Of a stretch of DNA of 64,000 bases, positions 43,184 through 52,563 are shown piece after piece. Origin of the DNA: Paenibacillus phytohabitans (GTDB lineage Bacteria; Bacillota; Bacilli; Paenibacillales; Paenibacillaceae); contig NZ_WHOB01000012.1 of NCBI RefSeq assembly GCF_013141775.1, positions 209,698 through 273,697 on the forward strand, in the 5' to 3' direction. The notes beneath the pieces are model-generated. The model saw nothing but the letters and a program-made list of their open reading frames with translations. It did no database searches and was not told the DNA's origin. Every line of letters begins with the position of its first letter. The first letter of the stretch is position 1. A program made the translations under genes and the position numbers.

Positions 43184-45034
43184 TCACATTCCCTCAGATT
43201 GTCTAAACTCTTCAATCGTATCGCGGTCGTACGCCAGCTGCGGAATCTTCACGGTCACTGTGGTTCCATGCCCGAACCGGCTTTCTATAGTGATCCCGTA
43301 ACCTTCTCCGAACAGCAGCCGGAGCCTGTTATGAATATTGGTGATCCCAATACCTTGTACCGGTTGTCCGTCTGATGCCCGCGCCGGGGAATCCGTGTCC
43401 AGCTTGGCCTGGAGGGCGGCTAGTACTTCCGGTTCCATTCCCTTCCCTGTATCTGTAACACAGAAGCACACATCTCCATTCGCATCGATGCTTCCTGTAA
43501 CAAGAAGCCGTCCACCTTCGTCCATCCGCTCCAGTCCGTGGTAGACGGAATTCTCCACTATAGGCTGGAGGATCATCTTGGGCGTCTTCATAGATAGCAG
43601 CCTGTCCTCCACATCAAGCTCCATGGAGAATTTATTCTCGTAGCGGATTAAGATAATCTTCATATAGGCCTGAATACAGTCCACTTCTTCCCGGATCTGT
43701 ACAAGATTATCCTTCTTGATGCTGTACCGGAAGATTTTAGACATGCAGAATGTAATTTGCGCAATCTCCCTGCTTCCGTATTCCAATCCGATGCTGCTGA
43801 TACAATTAAGCGTATTATAGAGGAAGTGAGGATTAATCTGGCTCTGCAGGGCAGAGAATTCCGCCTGCTTCTGGCTCAGCTCGGATTCATAGAGTCTGGC
43901 CTGGGTACCAAACATGTCTCTGGCCATTTCCTCCATTTCATCCATCATCCGGTTAATGTCACGGGCCAGCAAGCCCACCTCATTGGTGAACCGGACTTTA
44001 ATACGGAAGCCCATGTCCCGTCTCCCCACCCTCTTCATATCCATCACAAGTCCCATCAGCGGGCGCATCAGATTGTTCATGAAGAAGCTGCCGGTTAAGA
44101 GCATGGTTAGAATAATGCCAATGCCGACGATAATACTAACCTTCCGCATCGGGGCCATGTCCGCAGTCAGTTCACGCACCGGAATCATACTAACAACCCG
44201 CCATCCGTCAGCCTCCTCCAGACCCTTGACCTGAACGAGAATCTCCTCCCCGTCGATGGTTTCTTTTACACCATTAAGCAGGATATCCTTATCCATAGAC
44301 AGCACATCCCTGAACAAGGTACCGCGGGCATTAGAATTCGTGGAGGCGATTACTTCGTCCCGGTTATTCAGTATGTACAAGGTGGAATTGGCTGTTAATT
44401 CTGTATTTTCCACCAGCCCCTGCAGCTTGTCCATATTGACCATCACGGTGCAGTAACCTGTAATCTGGGAGAAATAGACTCCCCCAATATTCTCCACAAT
44501 CGGCGCGATATAGAAGAACTGTTCCGTACCTGTCCGTTCGTCTTTCAGAATCGTGGTGAACATCCCCTGCTCCCGCAGCACAGGGTCATCCTTATATTTC
44601 TGAATAAAAGTATCATAGGGGTTGATGAAAAAAATATCGCCGCTTGCCGAGTCCAGACTGTGCAGCCGCCTTCCCTTGATGTCGTTAATGATGATGCCGT
44701 TCACATAGGAATTGAAGGATCTCATGTATTCCATAAGATCCAGTGCATACGGACCGCTGTCGAACGCTCTTTTGTAGTCATCAACCTCCACGGAGAATTC
44801 CTGAATTAGCTTGCTGTTGACTGCAATTCCGGTGCTGACCCGGATATCATTGAACACCGTATCAATCTTGTGGCGGGTCTGTTCAATCATCTGGTTGCCG
44901 TAAGTGGCAGCCCGCTTCTGGGTTAAATTAGAGAAGCTATGGAAGAAATAGATCTCCATGACGGTAAATATAACGATCGAGAAAAAAAAGATAAGCCATA
45001 TCTGATGTTTTAATTTCACTTTACTGGTCTTCAT
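43184..45034 (-). CDS. Sensor histidine kinase (YesM-like)
   Basis: A 616-residue membrane kinase: TM1 at about 11-32, an extracytoplasmic dCache-like sensor domain to 298, TM2 at about 299-318, HAMP (PLMGLVMDMKRVGRRD), phospho-acceptor His403 in QINPHFLYN, N box VENSVYHGLERMDEGG and G boxes DTGKGMEPE and GIGITNIHNRLRL. It is the partner of the regulator encoded 20 bases upstream; here regulator precedes kinase, the reverse of the first locus. It likely senses a breakdown product of the polymer attacked by the GH enzymes. Confidence 0.94.
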   Translation of the reverse strand: MKTSKVKLKHQIWLIFFFSIVIFTVMEIYFFHSFSNLTQKRAATYGNQMIEQTRHKIDTVFNDIRVSTGIAVNSKLIQEFSVEVDDYKRAFDSGPYALDLMEYMRSFNSYVNGIIINDIKGRRLHSLDSASGDIFFINPYDTFIQKYKDDPVLREQGMFTTILKDERTGTEQFFYIAPIVENIGGVYFSQITGYCTVMVNMDKLQGLVENTELTANSTLYILNNRDEVIASTNSNARGTLFRDVLSMDKDILLNGVKETIDGEEILVQVKGLEEADGWRVVSMIPVRELTADMAPMRKVSIIVGIGIILTMLLTGSFFMNNLMRPLMGLVMDMKRVGRRDMGFRIKVRFTNEVGLLARDINRMMDEMEEMARDMFGTQARLYESELSQKQAEFSALQSQINPHFLYNTLNCISSIGLEYGSREIAQITFCMSKIFRYSIKKDNLVQIREEVDCIQAYMKIILIRYENKFSMELDVEDRLLSMKTPKMILQPIVENSVYHGLERMDEGGRLLVTGSIDANGDVCFCVTDTGKGMEPEVLAALQAKLDTDSPARASDGQPVQGIGITNIHNRLRLLFGEGYGITIESRFGHGTTVTVKIPQLAYDRDTIEEFRQSEGM

Positions 45035-45054
45035 GGCTTACCGCTCCGATCCGA

Positions 45055-46497
45055 TTAGCTTTTTCTGAATTTGGTGGGCGTCATCCCGCAATGCTTCTTG
45101 AACACTTTATTGAAATAATAATAATCCACATACCCCGACTTAACGGCAATTTGCTCAATGGACAGGTCCGTATGCTTCAGCAGCTCCCGGGCTTTCCTGA
45201 TCCTCAGCTCTGCCACATATTCGGAGAAGGTTCTGCCCAGATTGTTCTTGAACAACTGGCAGCAATACACCTGATTAATGAAGAACTGGACAGACAAATC
45301 CTTCAGATACAACTTCTGCTCAAAGTTCCGGTCGATATAGGCGACCATCCGGTTGAAGCAGGATAGGATATCCCCTTCCTGCAAGGAACGGCTGCTGCCA
45401 TGCCGGATGACCGTAAGGACGTCATGCAAGAAGCTGCACAGAGACGCAAAGTCTTCGAACCGTTCCTTGATCTCGGAATAATTGAGGAATTCCAGCTCCA
45501 TGTCCCTCAGTTCCTCAGCATACGTGTTTATAAGCATCCCGACAGCCTGATTCCATAAGTAGACCACCTCACCCATGCCCAGAAGATGGTTCCTGAAGTA
45601 TTTCTGCAGTCCTGTAATGTACACATCCATATCGTCAAGCGAATTCCCGTGAATGATGGTATAGAGTCCATCAATACAAGGTTTCATGAGATGAAGCTTC
45701 GGCTCATAGTGAACGGCTGCTGAAGTCTGCTCCAGAAAAATATGCGAGGCGGACAGGTCAGCTTCTTTGATAAGTTTGCTCACCTGCTGAAGCTGGCTGC
45801 TGATGCTGCTGATGCCCACACTTTGGATTCCCGTCTCTGTCAGCACCCCTTCATACGGGGTCCACTCCAAGCTGCTCAGATGCTCAGCCATCTGCACGAC
45901 CAGCAGCTTCCGGGACCCGGCTTCAACCTCCACGGCAGTTATGTTCCTGCCCTCCGGAGACAACAGCTTCCTGATACCCTTAATATCACTCCGCAAATAG
46001 ACCGCAAACACTTGGTAATAGCATACAGCCATGCTGGCCGGAAGCGGCAGGAATCGCCTGATCTCGGTCTCATCCCCCGAGGTCAGCGCATCCAGAAGAA
46101 GGTGATTGCGCGTTGCGCTTCTCCGGGAGAAGTGAGCGGCCAGCTTCGCAATGAATGTATCCGCCATATCGACATCCAGAGGCTTCAGGAAATAATCGAG
46201 CGCCCCGTGGCGTATCGCTTCCTGGGCGTATTCAAATTCCCCATATCCGCTTACGATGACAAACTCAATGTTCAGCCCTTGAGCTTTGGCCCGCTTCATC
46301 AGTTCCAGCCCGGAGATATCCGGCATCCGGATATCCGTAAACACCAAGTCCGGCTGCTGTGTGCGTATGGCCTCCCACGCTTTGTAAGCGCTTGTATATT
46401 GTCCTGCAATTTCAAAGCCATACTTCTCCCAGTCGAAGGCGTTCTGTATTCCTCTTATCGCCCACGACTCATCATCTACAATCATGACCTTGTACAT
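45055..46497 (-). CDS. AraC-type response regulator (YesN-like)
   Basis: A 480-residue regulator with receiver domain (VDDE; phospho-acceptor Asp55 in VFTDIRMPD), a long helical middle and a C-terminal AraC domain with two helix-turn-helix motifs (LKDLSVQFFINQVYCCQLFK and IAVKSGYVDYYYFNKVFKKH). The longest frame starts at 46578, but AGGAGG lies just before the ATG at 46497, where the receiver domain begins. It follows the binding-protein gene and precedes its kinase gene. The conserved block at 42394-42427 and 50251-50280 is its probable binding site. Confidence 0.94.
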   Translation of the reverse strand: MYKVMIVDDESWAIRGIQNAFDWEKYGFEIAGQYTSAYKAWEAIRTQQPDLVFTDIRMPDISGLELMKRAKAQGLNIEFVIVSGYGEFEYAQEAIRHGALDYFLKPLDVDMADTFIAKLAAHFSRRSATRNHLLLDALTSGDETEIRRFLPLPASMAVCYYQVFAVYLRSDIKGIRKLLSPEGRNITAVEVEAGSRKLLVVQMAEHLSSLEWTPYEGVLTETGIQSVGISSISSQLQQVSKLIKEADLSASHIFLEQTSAAVHYEPKLHLMKPCIDGLYTIIHGNSLDDMDVYITGLQKYFRNHLLGMGEVVYLWNQAVGMLINTYAEELRDMELEFLNYSEIKERFEDFASLCSFLHDVLTVIRHGSSRSLQEGDILSCFNRMVAYIDRNFEQKLYLKDLSVQFFINQVYCCQLFKNNLGRTFSEYVAELRIRKARELLKHTDLSIEQIAVKSGYVDYYYFNKVFKKHCGMTPTKFRKS

Positions 46498-46615
46498 GGG
46501 TAGCCTCCTGAACCTATGGATTCCTCTGAATAATAGTGAAATTGTCCGGGAATAGCAACCGAAATTCGGATAAACCATGATGAAACTCTCAATGGCTTAT
46601 CCGAATATGATGAGC

Positions 46616-48223
46616 TTATTTTTTGGCGGCTTGGCTCTCTCTGTAATTCTTCACATTCTCCTCTTGAACAGCTTTCCCGCCGGCGTCCATATATTCTTTC
46701 ACCAGCTTCTCGTACAGGGCGTCGAACTCTGAAGGCTTGGCAACGATCACCCTGTCAATCATTTGCTTGTTCATGTCGCCCAGCGTTTTGCCGTACTTGA
46801 TATTGGCTTCGTTCGGTATGCCATAGTTGTAGCTGCTATAGCCGTCCGTTGTATTGATTGCATAGGAGTCAATCGCCAGCTTCTCATAACTCTTGTCCCC
46901 AGCTGCCAGCGCTGCCGCATAGGTTCTGACATTCTTTTCGGTATCGCCCAGCTCAGCGCCGTTTACAATCATCGTATAATCCATATTCAAATTGCTCATT
47001 TGCATTTTCTCGCCGGTCTGTGCAATCCCGTGAGGGATGCCGTCTACCATCTTGTGGTTAACGCCCTCATCACCGAACTGCAGGAAGAACATCACTTCCG
47101 GATCAGCCATCCAGTTCAGATATTTAATCGCCAGCTCCGCGTTCTTGCTGCTCTTGGGAATGAAGGAGAATATACCATTCTCATTATATACCTCTTTGAG
47201 GTATTTGCCTTCGTCATTCTTGAAGGTATCAATCGGAACATAGTTGGCCTCCGGTGAATTTTGCATCAGCGGAACACGGATTTTTTGTGTCATCGGATAA
47301 TCCCAGTTGGCGGCATAGAAGCCTACCTTGCCGTTGGTTACATCAGCATCCGCCTGCTTGGTTGTTTTGTCCAGGGCAAAATCGGGGCTGATCAGCTTCT
47401 CATTGTACAGCTTGTTCAGCCATTGGTAAGCCTCCTTGTTACCGGGCTTCAGCCAGTTAGTCGTGGTGATGAATTCCTCCTCCGGCATGGTCTTCCAGAA
47501 CGATTGCACCAGGTTGCCGAAGGTGTAGTTCATCCCGGCAGCCGCTGTAGCCCAAGGGATGACGCCGTCAACATTACCGGGGTTCTTGTCACGGAAGGCT
47601 ACCAGCGTCTCATACAATTCGTCCCGGTTCGTCGGAACCGGCAGGCCCAGCTTATCCAGCCAATCCTTGCGGATGAACATTCCGTTCCAGGCCAGCAGGG
47701 TCCGCTTGCCCGGGATGGAGACCTGTTTGCCGTCATATTTTCCGTAGGAGAGCACCTTGTCACCCAGGTACGACTTCAATTGCTGGCCGTGCTGTTCCAG
47801 CAATTCGTCCAGCGTATAGAGTCCCTTGCTTTTGGCGAAGCGGGTGACCAGGGTCCCGTCGTAGGTGAAGGAAATATCAGGAGCCTGGTTCGCGGCCATT
47901 AACACATTCAGCTTGTCGACTTCCTGGGAGCGGGGGACAGGAACAAATTCTACAATGGCGTTATTGGGCTTGCCGAATTTCTCATTAACGTATTGGGTCC
48001 ATTTGTTGTTGTTCAAATCCGGCTGTCCCTGAACCCCGCGGTCGAACACTTCTACCGTCAAGGTTACCGGAGCACCGGAAGGGGCGCCAGATGCAGTCGT
48101 TGATGCCTCTGACGATGATGTCTCCCCGCTCTTGTTGTCATTGCCTCCACAGCCTGCCGCAACACTGGCCAGAAGAGCTGTACTACACAGAACTGCTGCT
48201 ATTTTCTTCATGTCCGTCTTCAC
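46616..48223 (-). CDS. Extracellular sugar-binding lipoprotein (LplA-like)
   Basis: A substrate-binding lipoprotein of about 535 residues, lipid-anchored at Cys25 (SVAAGC). The start is uncertain: GTG at 48223 has AAGGGTGG six bases upstream and is preferred, an ATG follows at 48211, and the longest frame begins at 48241. Features such as FIRKDWLDKLGLPVPTNRDE and WATAAAGMNYTFGNLVQSFW are typical of family-1 oligosaccharide-binding proteins. It lies directly behind its two permease genes and before the two-component genes, so the whole importer and sensing system is in one direction. Confidence 0.93.
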   Translation of the reverse strand: MKTDMKKIAAVLCSTALLASVAAGCGGNDNKSGETSSSEASTTASGAPSGAPVTLTVEVFDRGVQGQPDLNNNKWTQYVNEKFGKPNNAIVEFVPVPRSQEVDKLNVLMAANQAPDISFTYDGTLVTRFAKSKGLYTLDELLEQHGQQLKSYLGDKVLSYGKYDGKQVSIPGKRTLLAWNGMFIRKDWLDKLGLPVPTNRDELYETLVAFRDKNPGNVDGVIPWATAAAGMNYTFGNLVQSFWKTMPEEEFITTTNWLKPGNKEAYQWLNKLYNEKLISPDFALDKTTKQADADVTNGKVGFYAANWDYPMTQKIRVPLMQNSPEANYVPIDTFKNDEGKYLKEVYNENGIFSFIPKSSKNAELAIKYLNWMADPEVMFFLQFGDEGVNHKMVDGIPHGIAQTGEKMQMSNLNMDYTMIVNGAELGDTEKNVRTYAAALAAGDKSYEKLAIDSYAINTTDGYSSYNYGIPNEANIKYGKTLGDMNKQMIDRVIVAKPSEFDALYEKLVKEYMDAGGKAVQEENVKNYRESQAAKK

Positions 48224-48341
48224 TATAAACCACCCTTTCATGCCCCTGTTTATTGAAATCGTTCATGCTGTAAACCCTTAGCTTTACATTTATCATTCAA
48301 CTGTCCTGGAATCCCCTCCTTTGATCTAATATGTTGTTCTA

Positions 48342-49238
48342 TCAGCCCTTGATCGCCCCTGTCATCACACCGTCTACGAAATACTTCTGCAGTTTGGGAT
48401 AGATCAATAGAATCGGAACGGTTGTAAACATCACGCTCGCTGCTTTCAGGGATTCAGGCACAATGAAAGAGCCTATACTTCCTTCTCCCCCCTGCTGGCT
48501 ATCCAGCTGCTGATTGGCCGAAATGATCTGGTACAGCTTGAGCTGCATAGGGTACAGCTCCTTCTTCGTAATATAGAACAAGGCATCCTGGAAGCCATTC
48601 CACCGGTCCACAGCATAGAAAAGGCTTAATGTGGCAATGGAAGGCAGCGAGAGCGGAAGCACAATCCGGATGAGAATGCCCAGATCCGAACACCCGTCAA
48701 TGGACGCTGATTCCTCCAGACTCTCAGGAAGCGAGGTGAAGAACGTTTTCAGTATGATCAGGTTGAAGACACTCATGGCGCCCGGCAGAATCAGACTCCA
48801 TACCGTGTTCATCATACCGAGGTTTTTAACCAGAATATAGGAAGGAATCAGTCCGCCGCTGAAATACATCGTGAAGACGAGGGCTGACAGAATGAAATTT
48901 CTTCCCCACAGCCGCTTCTTCGTTAACGGATATGCCGCGCAAATGGTCAGGAACATACACACGACGGTGAAGAAAATGGTAAGCACAATACTATATCCCA
49001 GCGTGTACAGCATATCCATATCGCTCAAGATCGTTTTGTACGTTTCTGTAGTGAAGCCAACCGGCCACAACCCTACCTTCTGGGCTACAATCGCTTCGTT
49101 AGAGCTTAGCGAAAGCGCAATCATATATAAGAACGGAACAATACATGTGAAGGACAAGGCCACAATGAATACTATAATCGCAACATCGGCTACACTCATT
49201 TTTTTCCCTGGACGCACGTTCTTCATCAGCTTCACCAT
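48342..49238 (-). CDS. ABC sugar transporter permease (LplC/YtcP-like)
   Basis: A 298-residue permease with six hydrophobic segments, the EAA loop EESASIDGCSDLGILIRIVL, and the C-terminus YFVDGVMTGAIKG typical of this group. It overlaps the preceding permease gene by seven bases. The EAA loop reads ESASIDG where EAAxxDG is usual, a mild deviation that still fits the family. It forms the membrane channel with the LplB-like partner. The ATPase is expected elsewhere in the genome. Confidence 0.94.
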   Translation of the reverse strand: MVKLMKNVRPGKKMSVADVAIIVFIVALSFTCIVPFLYMIALSLSSNEAIVAQKVGLWPVGFTTETYKTILSDMDMLYTLGYSIVLTIFFTVVCMFLTICAAYPLTKKRLWGRNFILSALVFTMYFSGGLIPSYILVKNLGMMNTVWSLILPGAMSVFNLIILKTFFTSLPESLEESASIDGCSDLGILIRIVLPLSLPSIATLSLFYAVDRWNGFQDALFYITKKELYPMQLKLYQIISANQQLDSQQGGEGSIGSFIVPESLKAASVMFTTVPILLIYPKLQKYFVDGVMTGAIKG

Positions 49239-50182
49239 ATTCCATCCTCACCTAATTTCTTCGCGATATAGTTGGCGCCTATGAGCAGGGTCAGACCGAC
49301 CACGGATTGGAATAAGCCTACCGCTGTTGCCTGGGAGAAGTCTCCCGAGCTGATGCCGACTCTATACACGAAGGTACTGATTACATCGGAATATTCACTG
49401 ACCAGTGAATTCCCCATCACGAAGGGGCGGTCGAACCCGATGGACACCATCCGCCCAATCTGAAGGATCAGCAGAATGTTGATCGTCGGCTTAATGCCGG
49501 GCAGAGTAATATGCCACATTTTGCGGAGCCTGCTGCACCCGTCCATATCGGAGGCCTCATACAATTCCTTATTGATCCCGGTGATCGCCGCCAGATAGAT
49601 GATCGTCCCCCAGCCGATATTCTGCCAGACACCAACGAAGATGTAGGTGATCAGCCAGGGGACTTTCTGCGACAGAAACTCAATCTTCTCTAGTCCGAGG
49701 GCAGCTATGAAGTGATTGACCATCCCGCTGTTCGAGAACATCAGGTATACAATCCCCCCAATGATCACCCAGGACATAAAGTGCGGCAGATACAGGACCG
49801 TCTGGGTTAATTTCTTGAATCTGGCCTGCCTTACTTCATTCAGAAGAATGGCCAGCAGAATCGGTGCCGGAAATCCCGCGATCAGATCCAGAACATTCAG
49901 CACCAACGTATTCTTCAGTGCACGATAGAAGCTGTCCTGCTGGAAAATAAACCGGAACACATCGAGTCCAACCCACTCGCTCCCCCTTATTCCTGCGAAG
50001 ATGTTGTAATCCTGGAATGCCATAATCAAGCCATAGATGGGAGCATATTTAAAAATGGCAATGTACGACAGAGGCACCAGCAACAGGGCATACAGGATGG
50101 CATCTCTTTTTATTCTGAACCAAAAATTATTTCTCTTGTTTATTCCGACATGATTTCGCTGATTGTATAAAACCGCTTTCAT
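49232..50182 (-). CDS. ABC sugar transporter permease (LplB-like)
   Basis: A 316-residue permease with six hydrophobic segments and the EAA loop LYEASDMDGCSRLRKMWHIT. The longest frame starts at 50191, but GGAGG is only one base from that ATG and ten bases from the ATG at 50182, so the later start is preferred. It is the first gene of the second importer operon. A cre-like site covers the start codon and a candidate regulator site lies about 75 bases upstream. Confidence 0.94.
   Translation of the reverse strand: MKAVLYNQRNHVGINKRNNFWFRIKRDAILYALLLVPLSYIAIFKYAPIYGLIMAFQDYNIFAGIRGSEWVGLDVFRFIFQQDSFYRALKNTLVLNVLDLIAGFPAPILLAILLNEVRQARFKKLTQTVLYLPHFMSWVIIGGIVYLMFSNSGMVNHFIAALGLEKIEFLSQKVPWLITYIFVGVWQNIGWGTIIYLAAITGINKELYEASDMDGCSRLRKMWHITLPGIKPTINILLILQIGRMVSIGFDRPFVMGNSLVSEYSDVISTFVYRVGISSGDFSQATAVGLFQSVVGLTLLIGANYIAKKLGEDGIW
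50168..50181 (-). promoter_or_regulatory. Candidate cre (CcpA) site overlapping the permease start codon
   Basis: TGAAAGCGGTTTTA on the minus strand matches the cre consensus at all but one fixed position. It lies within the first codons of the permease gene, a place where CcpA can block elongation or initiation. Confidence 0.45.
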
Positions 50183-50254
50183 TTCTCTCATCCCTCCGGC
50201 TGTATTAAGGAGCTCTCATGTCCTTCATTATAGCTTCCGGGGCAAATAAGAAAA

Positions 50255-50280
50255 TGTACTCCCTTAAATGAATTTGGTAA
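50255..50280 (-). promoter_or_regulatory. Candidate response-regulator site upstream of the importer operon
   Basis: On the minus strand TTACC-N16-GTACA, within a block shared with 42394-42427 (about 25 of 30 bases alike by eye). A TATAAT-like box (minus strand, near 50227-50232) lies just downstream of it. The rest of 50183-50303 shows nothing further. Confidence 0.6.
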
Positions 50281-50303
50281 TAACTTAAAAGGCTAAAAGT
50301 AAT

Positions 50304-50342
50304 ATAAAAAAACAGCATCCTCCGGTTACGGAAGACGCTGTT
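50304..50342 (-). terminator. Intrinsic terminator of the LacI/ribokinase operon
   Basis: The stem AACAGC...GCTGTT has an inner TCC/GGA-type pairing with two mismatches and loop GTTA. On the minus strand it runs into seven T. It lies about 40 bases after the amidotransferase-like gene. Confidence 0.82.
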
Positions 50343-50379
50343 CTTGCTGTACATTGAATTCTCTCGTCAAAATCTGATT

Positions 50380-51114
50380 TCAACCCTGCTTCAACGACTT
50401 GACAAGGTTAGCCCAGAACGCTGAATAGTGCTCCCATTCCATAAATTCTGTGGAGCCCCAGTGCGGCGAGCAGTCGCTGGCAAAGGCAGCGGTTCTGCCT
50501 TTGCCGTACGTGCCAACGGTAAGAATGGCATCGCCGTTATGGCTCAGCAGCTCTTCAGCATCCGGCTTGGCCGCCAGCTTGTTGTATCCCAGCAGCTTCG
50601 GCCATTCGCCGTAGTCTGCAAGCGGATGTTCTTTGGCGATTACAGGAGAGAATCCGGACGGCATTTCCACCCGGTCGTCACCGCTCTGCATAATAACCGG
50701 CAGCACCTCAGCCAGAACCGTATTCGTGTAGTTCGCCTTACCCTCAATCCCCATAAATGTCAGGTAACCGCCGACCATCAGCAACCCGCCGCCTTCTTCT
50801 ACATACTGCTTAATATTGTCCAGAGCGTTTGGTATGATCTGCATCTGATAGAAGGTCGGGTTCTGCAGCAGGAATGTGTTCGCTCCTACATCGCTGATCA
50901 CGATGGCATCATACGCTTTAAGTTCTTCCAGTGACTGGGGGAATCGGACTTGTACTTCATGTGCGGGCATATAGGTTACCTCAATACCTTCTTTGCGCAG
51001 ACAGGACAGCAGGTATGTTGCCCCTTCTTCATACTTGGTGGATGTAAAGCTGTCATACCCCTTGGTATGAATCATATGCACTACCCATGATTCTCCAACA
51101 AACAAAATCTTCAT
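50380..51114 (-). CDS. Glutamine amidotransferase class I-like protein (PF07090 type)
   Basis: A 244-residue soluble protein resembling the GATase1-like family of putative cytoplasmic amidotransferases: MKILFVGESWVVHMIHTKGY at the N-terminus, YDAIVISDVGANTFLL, VEEGGGLLMVGGYLTFMG and TAAFASDCSPHWG near the end. The classical nucleophile-elbow cysteine is not evident (GGYLTF in its place), so amidotransferase activity is doubtful; ThuA-like sugar-related roles are an alternative. It is the last gene of the operon, 65 bases behind the M20 gene, and is followed by a terminator. Confidence 0.75.
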   Translation of the reverse strand: MKILFVGESWVVHMIHTKGYDSFTSTKYEEGATYLLSCLRKEGIEVTYMPAHEVQVRFPQSLEELKAYDAIVISDVGANTFLLQNPTFYQMQIIPNALDNIKQYVEEGGGLLMVGGYLTFMGIEGKANYTNTVLAEVLPVIMQSGDDRVEMPSGFSPVIAKEHPLADYGEWPKLLGYNKLAAKPDAEELLSHNGDAILTVGTYGKGRTAAFASDCSPHWGSTEFMEWEHYSAFWANLVKSLKQG

Positions 51115-51179
51115 ATTATGATGGCACCTCCATATTCCTCATATTATCAATAAGGCCTGAACGCCTGTAAATTGCATAC

Positions 51180-52493
51180 TTAAGCCTTCTCTGTTCCGCA
51201 CCAGTCGATAATCGTCTTGGCCATCATTTTGACAGCCTGGACTACTTCATGAACGGGGGTGAATTCGTCGCTGTGATGAGCCAGGCTGGGATCACCGGGC
51301 CCGAAGTTAATTGTCGGAATGCCTACATTAACCGGCCAGCCCATATCGGTGTGGAAGCCGAGCCCTTCAATCGTGCCTGTCTCGCCAATCGCCTGCAGCG
51401 ACTGGACACAGGTCTGCACGAACGGATGGGCTACATCCGTTTCCGCACAGTCCGCGTCGACCATCCACTCGATTTCCGGCAGATGCTCACTCAGCCATGG
51501 ATCCTGCAGGGCAGCCTGGCGCAGGAAGTCCGTCAATTCCCGTTTCACATTCCCTCCAACCAGCTTCTCGTCGCGCTCGGACGGCAGGTATTGTGCATTA
51601 AAGACAATCTCTGCCTCATTTGCAAAGGAGGTCGGATATTCACCTGCATTAAGCTGGGCCACATGCACCTGGCACGGAATCGATAAATAAGGATGAGTCT
51701 TGCTTACTGCCCACTCTTCATTCAGCCGGTCGAACGCATCCAGGATATAGCGCGCTTTCTTGATGGCGTCCACTGCACCGCCGTCTTTCCAGTCTGCCTG
51801 CGGCATTTCGATATGGCCGCTGCGGCCCTGAATCCTGATTTTGCCCCACAGAATTCCTCTGCACAGCGGAGCAATCGTCAGCGAGGTCGGTTCCGTCAAG
51901 ATGCAGGCATCGGCCCGGTAGCCATGATGGATGAAATCAAGTGCGCCCATGCCGCCCGCTTCTTCGTCTACTACAGTTCCTACAACGACTGGTCCCTTAA
52001 GCTTCAATCCGCTGCGGAGAACAGCCTCGACTGCCATAATCATTGCGGCAACGCCGCCCTTCATATCTACAGTACCGCGCCCATACATTTTGCCGTCAAT
52101 GATGGTGCCTTCGAACGGATCAACCGTCCATTTCGAGCCGGCCATAACAACATCGATATGACCGAACAACAACAATGACTTACCCGGTGTTCCTTTTCCA
52201 AACGTAGCTGCCAGATTCGGTCTGCCGGTGAAATCACGTCCCGGGTAATAACCCGCCATTCCTTCATACTGCTTCAGCTCATCCGCATCCGGCTCCCACA
52301 TCTCGGTCTCTGCACCAAGGCTCTCCAGCTTACGGGAGATAAATTCCTGAACCTCCTTCTCCCTGGATGGCCCCGGTTCATCGAAGAACCAAGGGTTGAC
52401 GCTGGGAATTTGGATCAGCTGCTGTAAAAATTCAAGAATTTCCTCCTGATGATCCTCAATCCATTCCATGACCTGCTGTTCCTGATTCATCAT
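51180..52493 (-). CDS. M20 family metallo-amidohydrolase (ArgE/DapE-like)
   Basis: A 437-residue deacylase with the full di-zinc ligand set: GHIDVV (His, with catalytic Asp), GRGTVDMKGG (bridging Asp), VVDEEAGG (catalytic Glu and ligand Glu), LTEPT and SLAHHSDEF (last His). The dimerisation insert around GRSGHIEMPQADWKDGG is present. The family hydrolyses amide bonds of N-acyl or N-carbamoyl amino acids and ureides. GGAGCAGAG precedes a double ATG; the second (52490) is equally possible. It lies between an AllA-like gene and an amidotransferase-like gene in a ribose-type import operon, so its substrate may be an imported amide or ureide. Confidence 0.92.
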   Translation of the reverse strand: MMNQEQQVMEWIEDHQEEILEFLQQLIQIPSVNPWFFDEPGPSREKEVQEFISRKLESLGAETEMWEPDADELKQYEGMAGYYPGRDFTGRPNLAATFGKGTPGKSLLLFGHIDVVMAGSKWTVDPFEGTIIDGKMYGRGTVDMKGGVAAMIMAVEAVLRSGLKLKGPVVVGTVVDEEAGGMGALDFIHHGYRADACILTEPTSLTIAPLCRGILWGKIRIQGRSGHIEMPQADWKDGGAVDAIKKARYILDAFDRLNEEWAVSKTHPYLSIPCQVHVAQLNAGEYPTSFANEAEIVFNAQYLPSERDEKLVGGNVKRELTDFLRQAALQDPWLSEHLPEIEWMVDADCAETDVAHPFVQTCVQSLQAIGETGTIEGLGFHTDMGWPVNVGIPTINFGPGDPSLAHHSDEFTPVHEVVQAVKMMAKTIIDWCGTEKA

Positions 52494-52563
52494 CTCTGCT
52501 CCTTCTTGGCCGTCTTCACCGGGAAGGTTCCCGGCGGAACGGCGTCAGCTGTAGTCTTAACGT

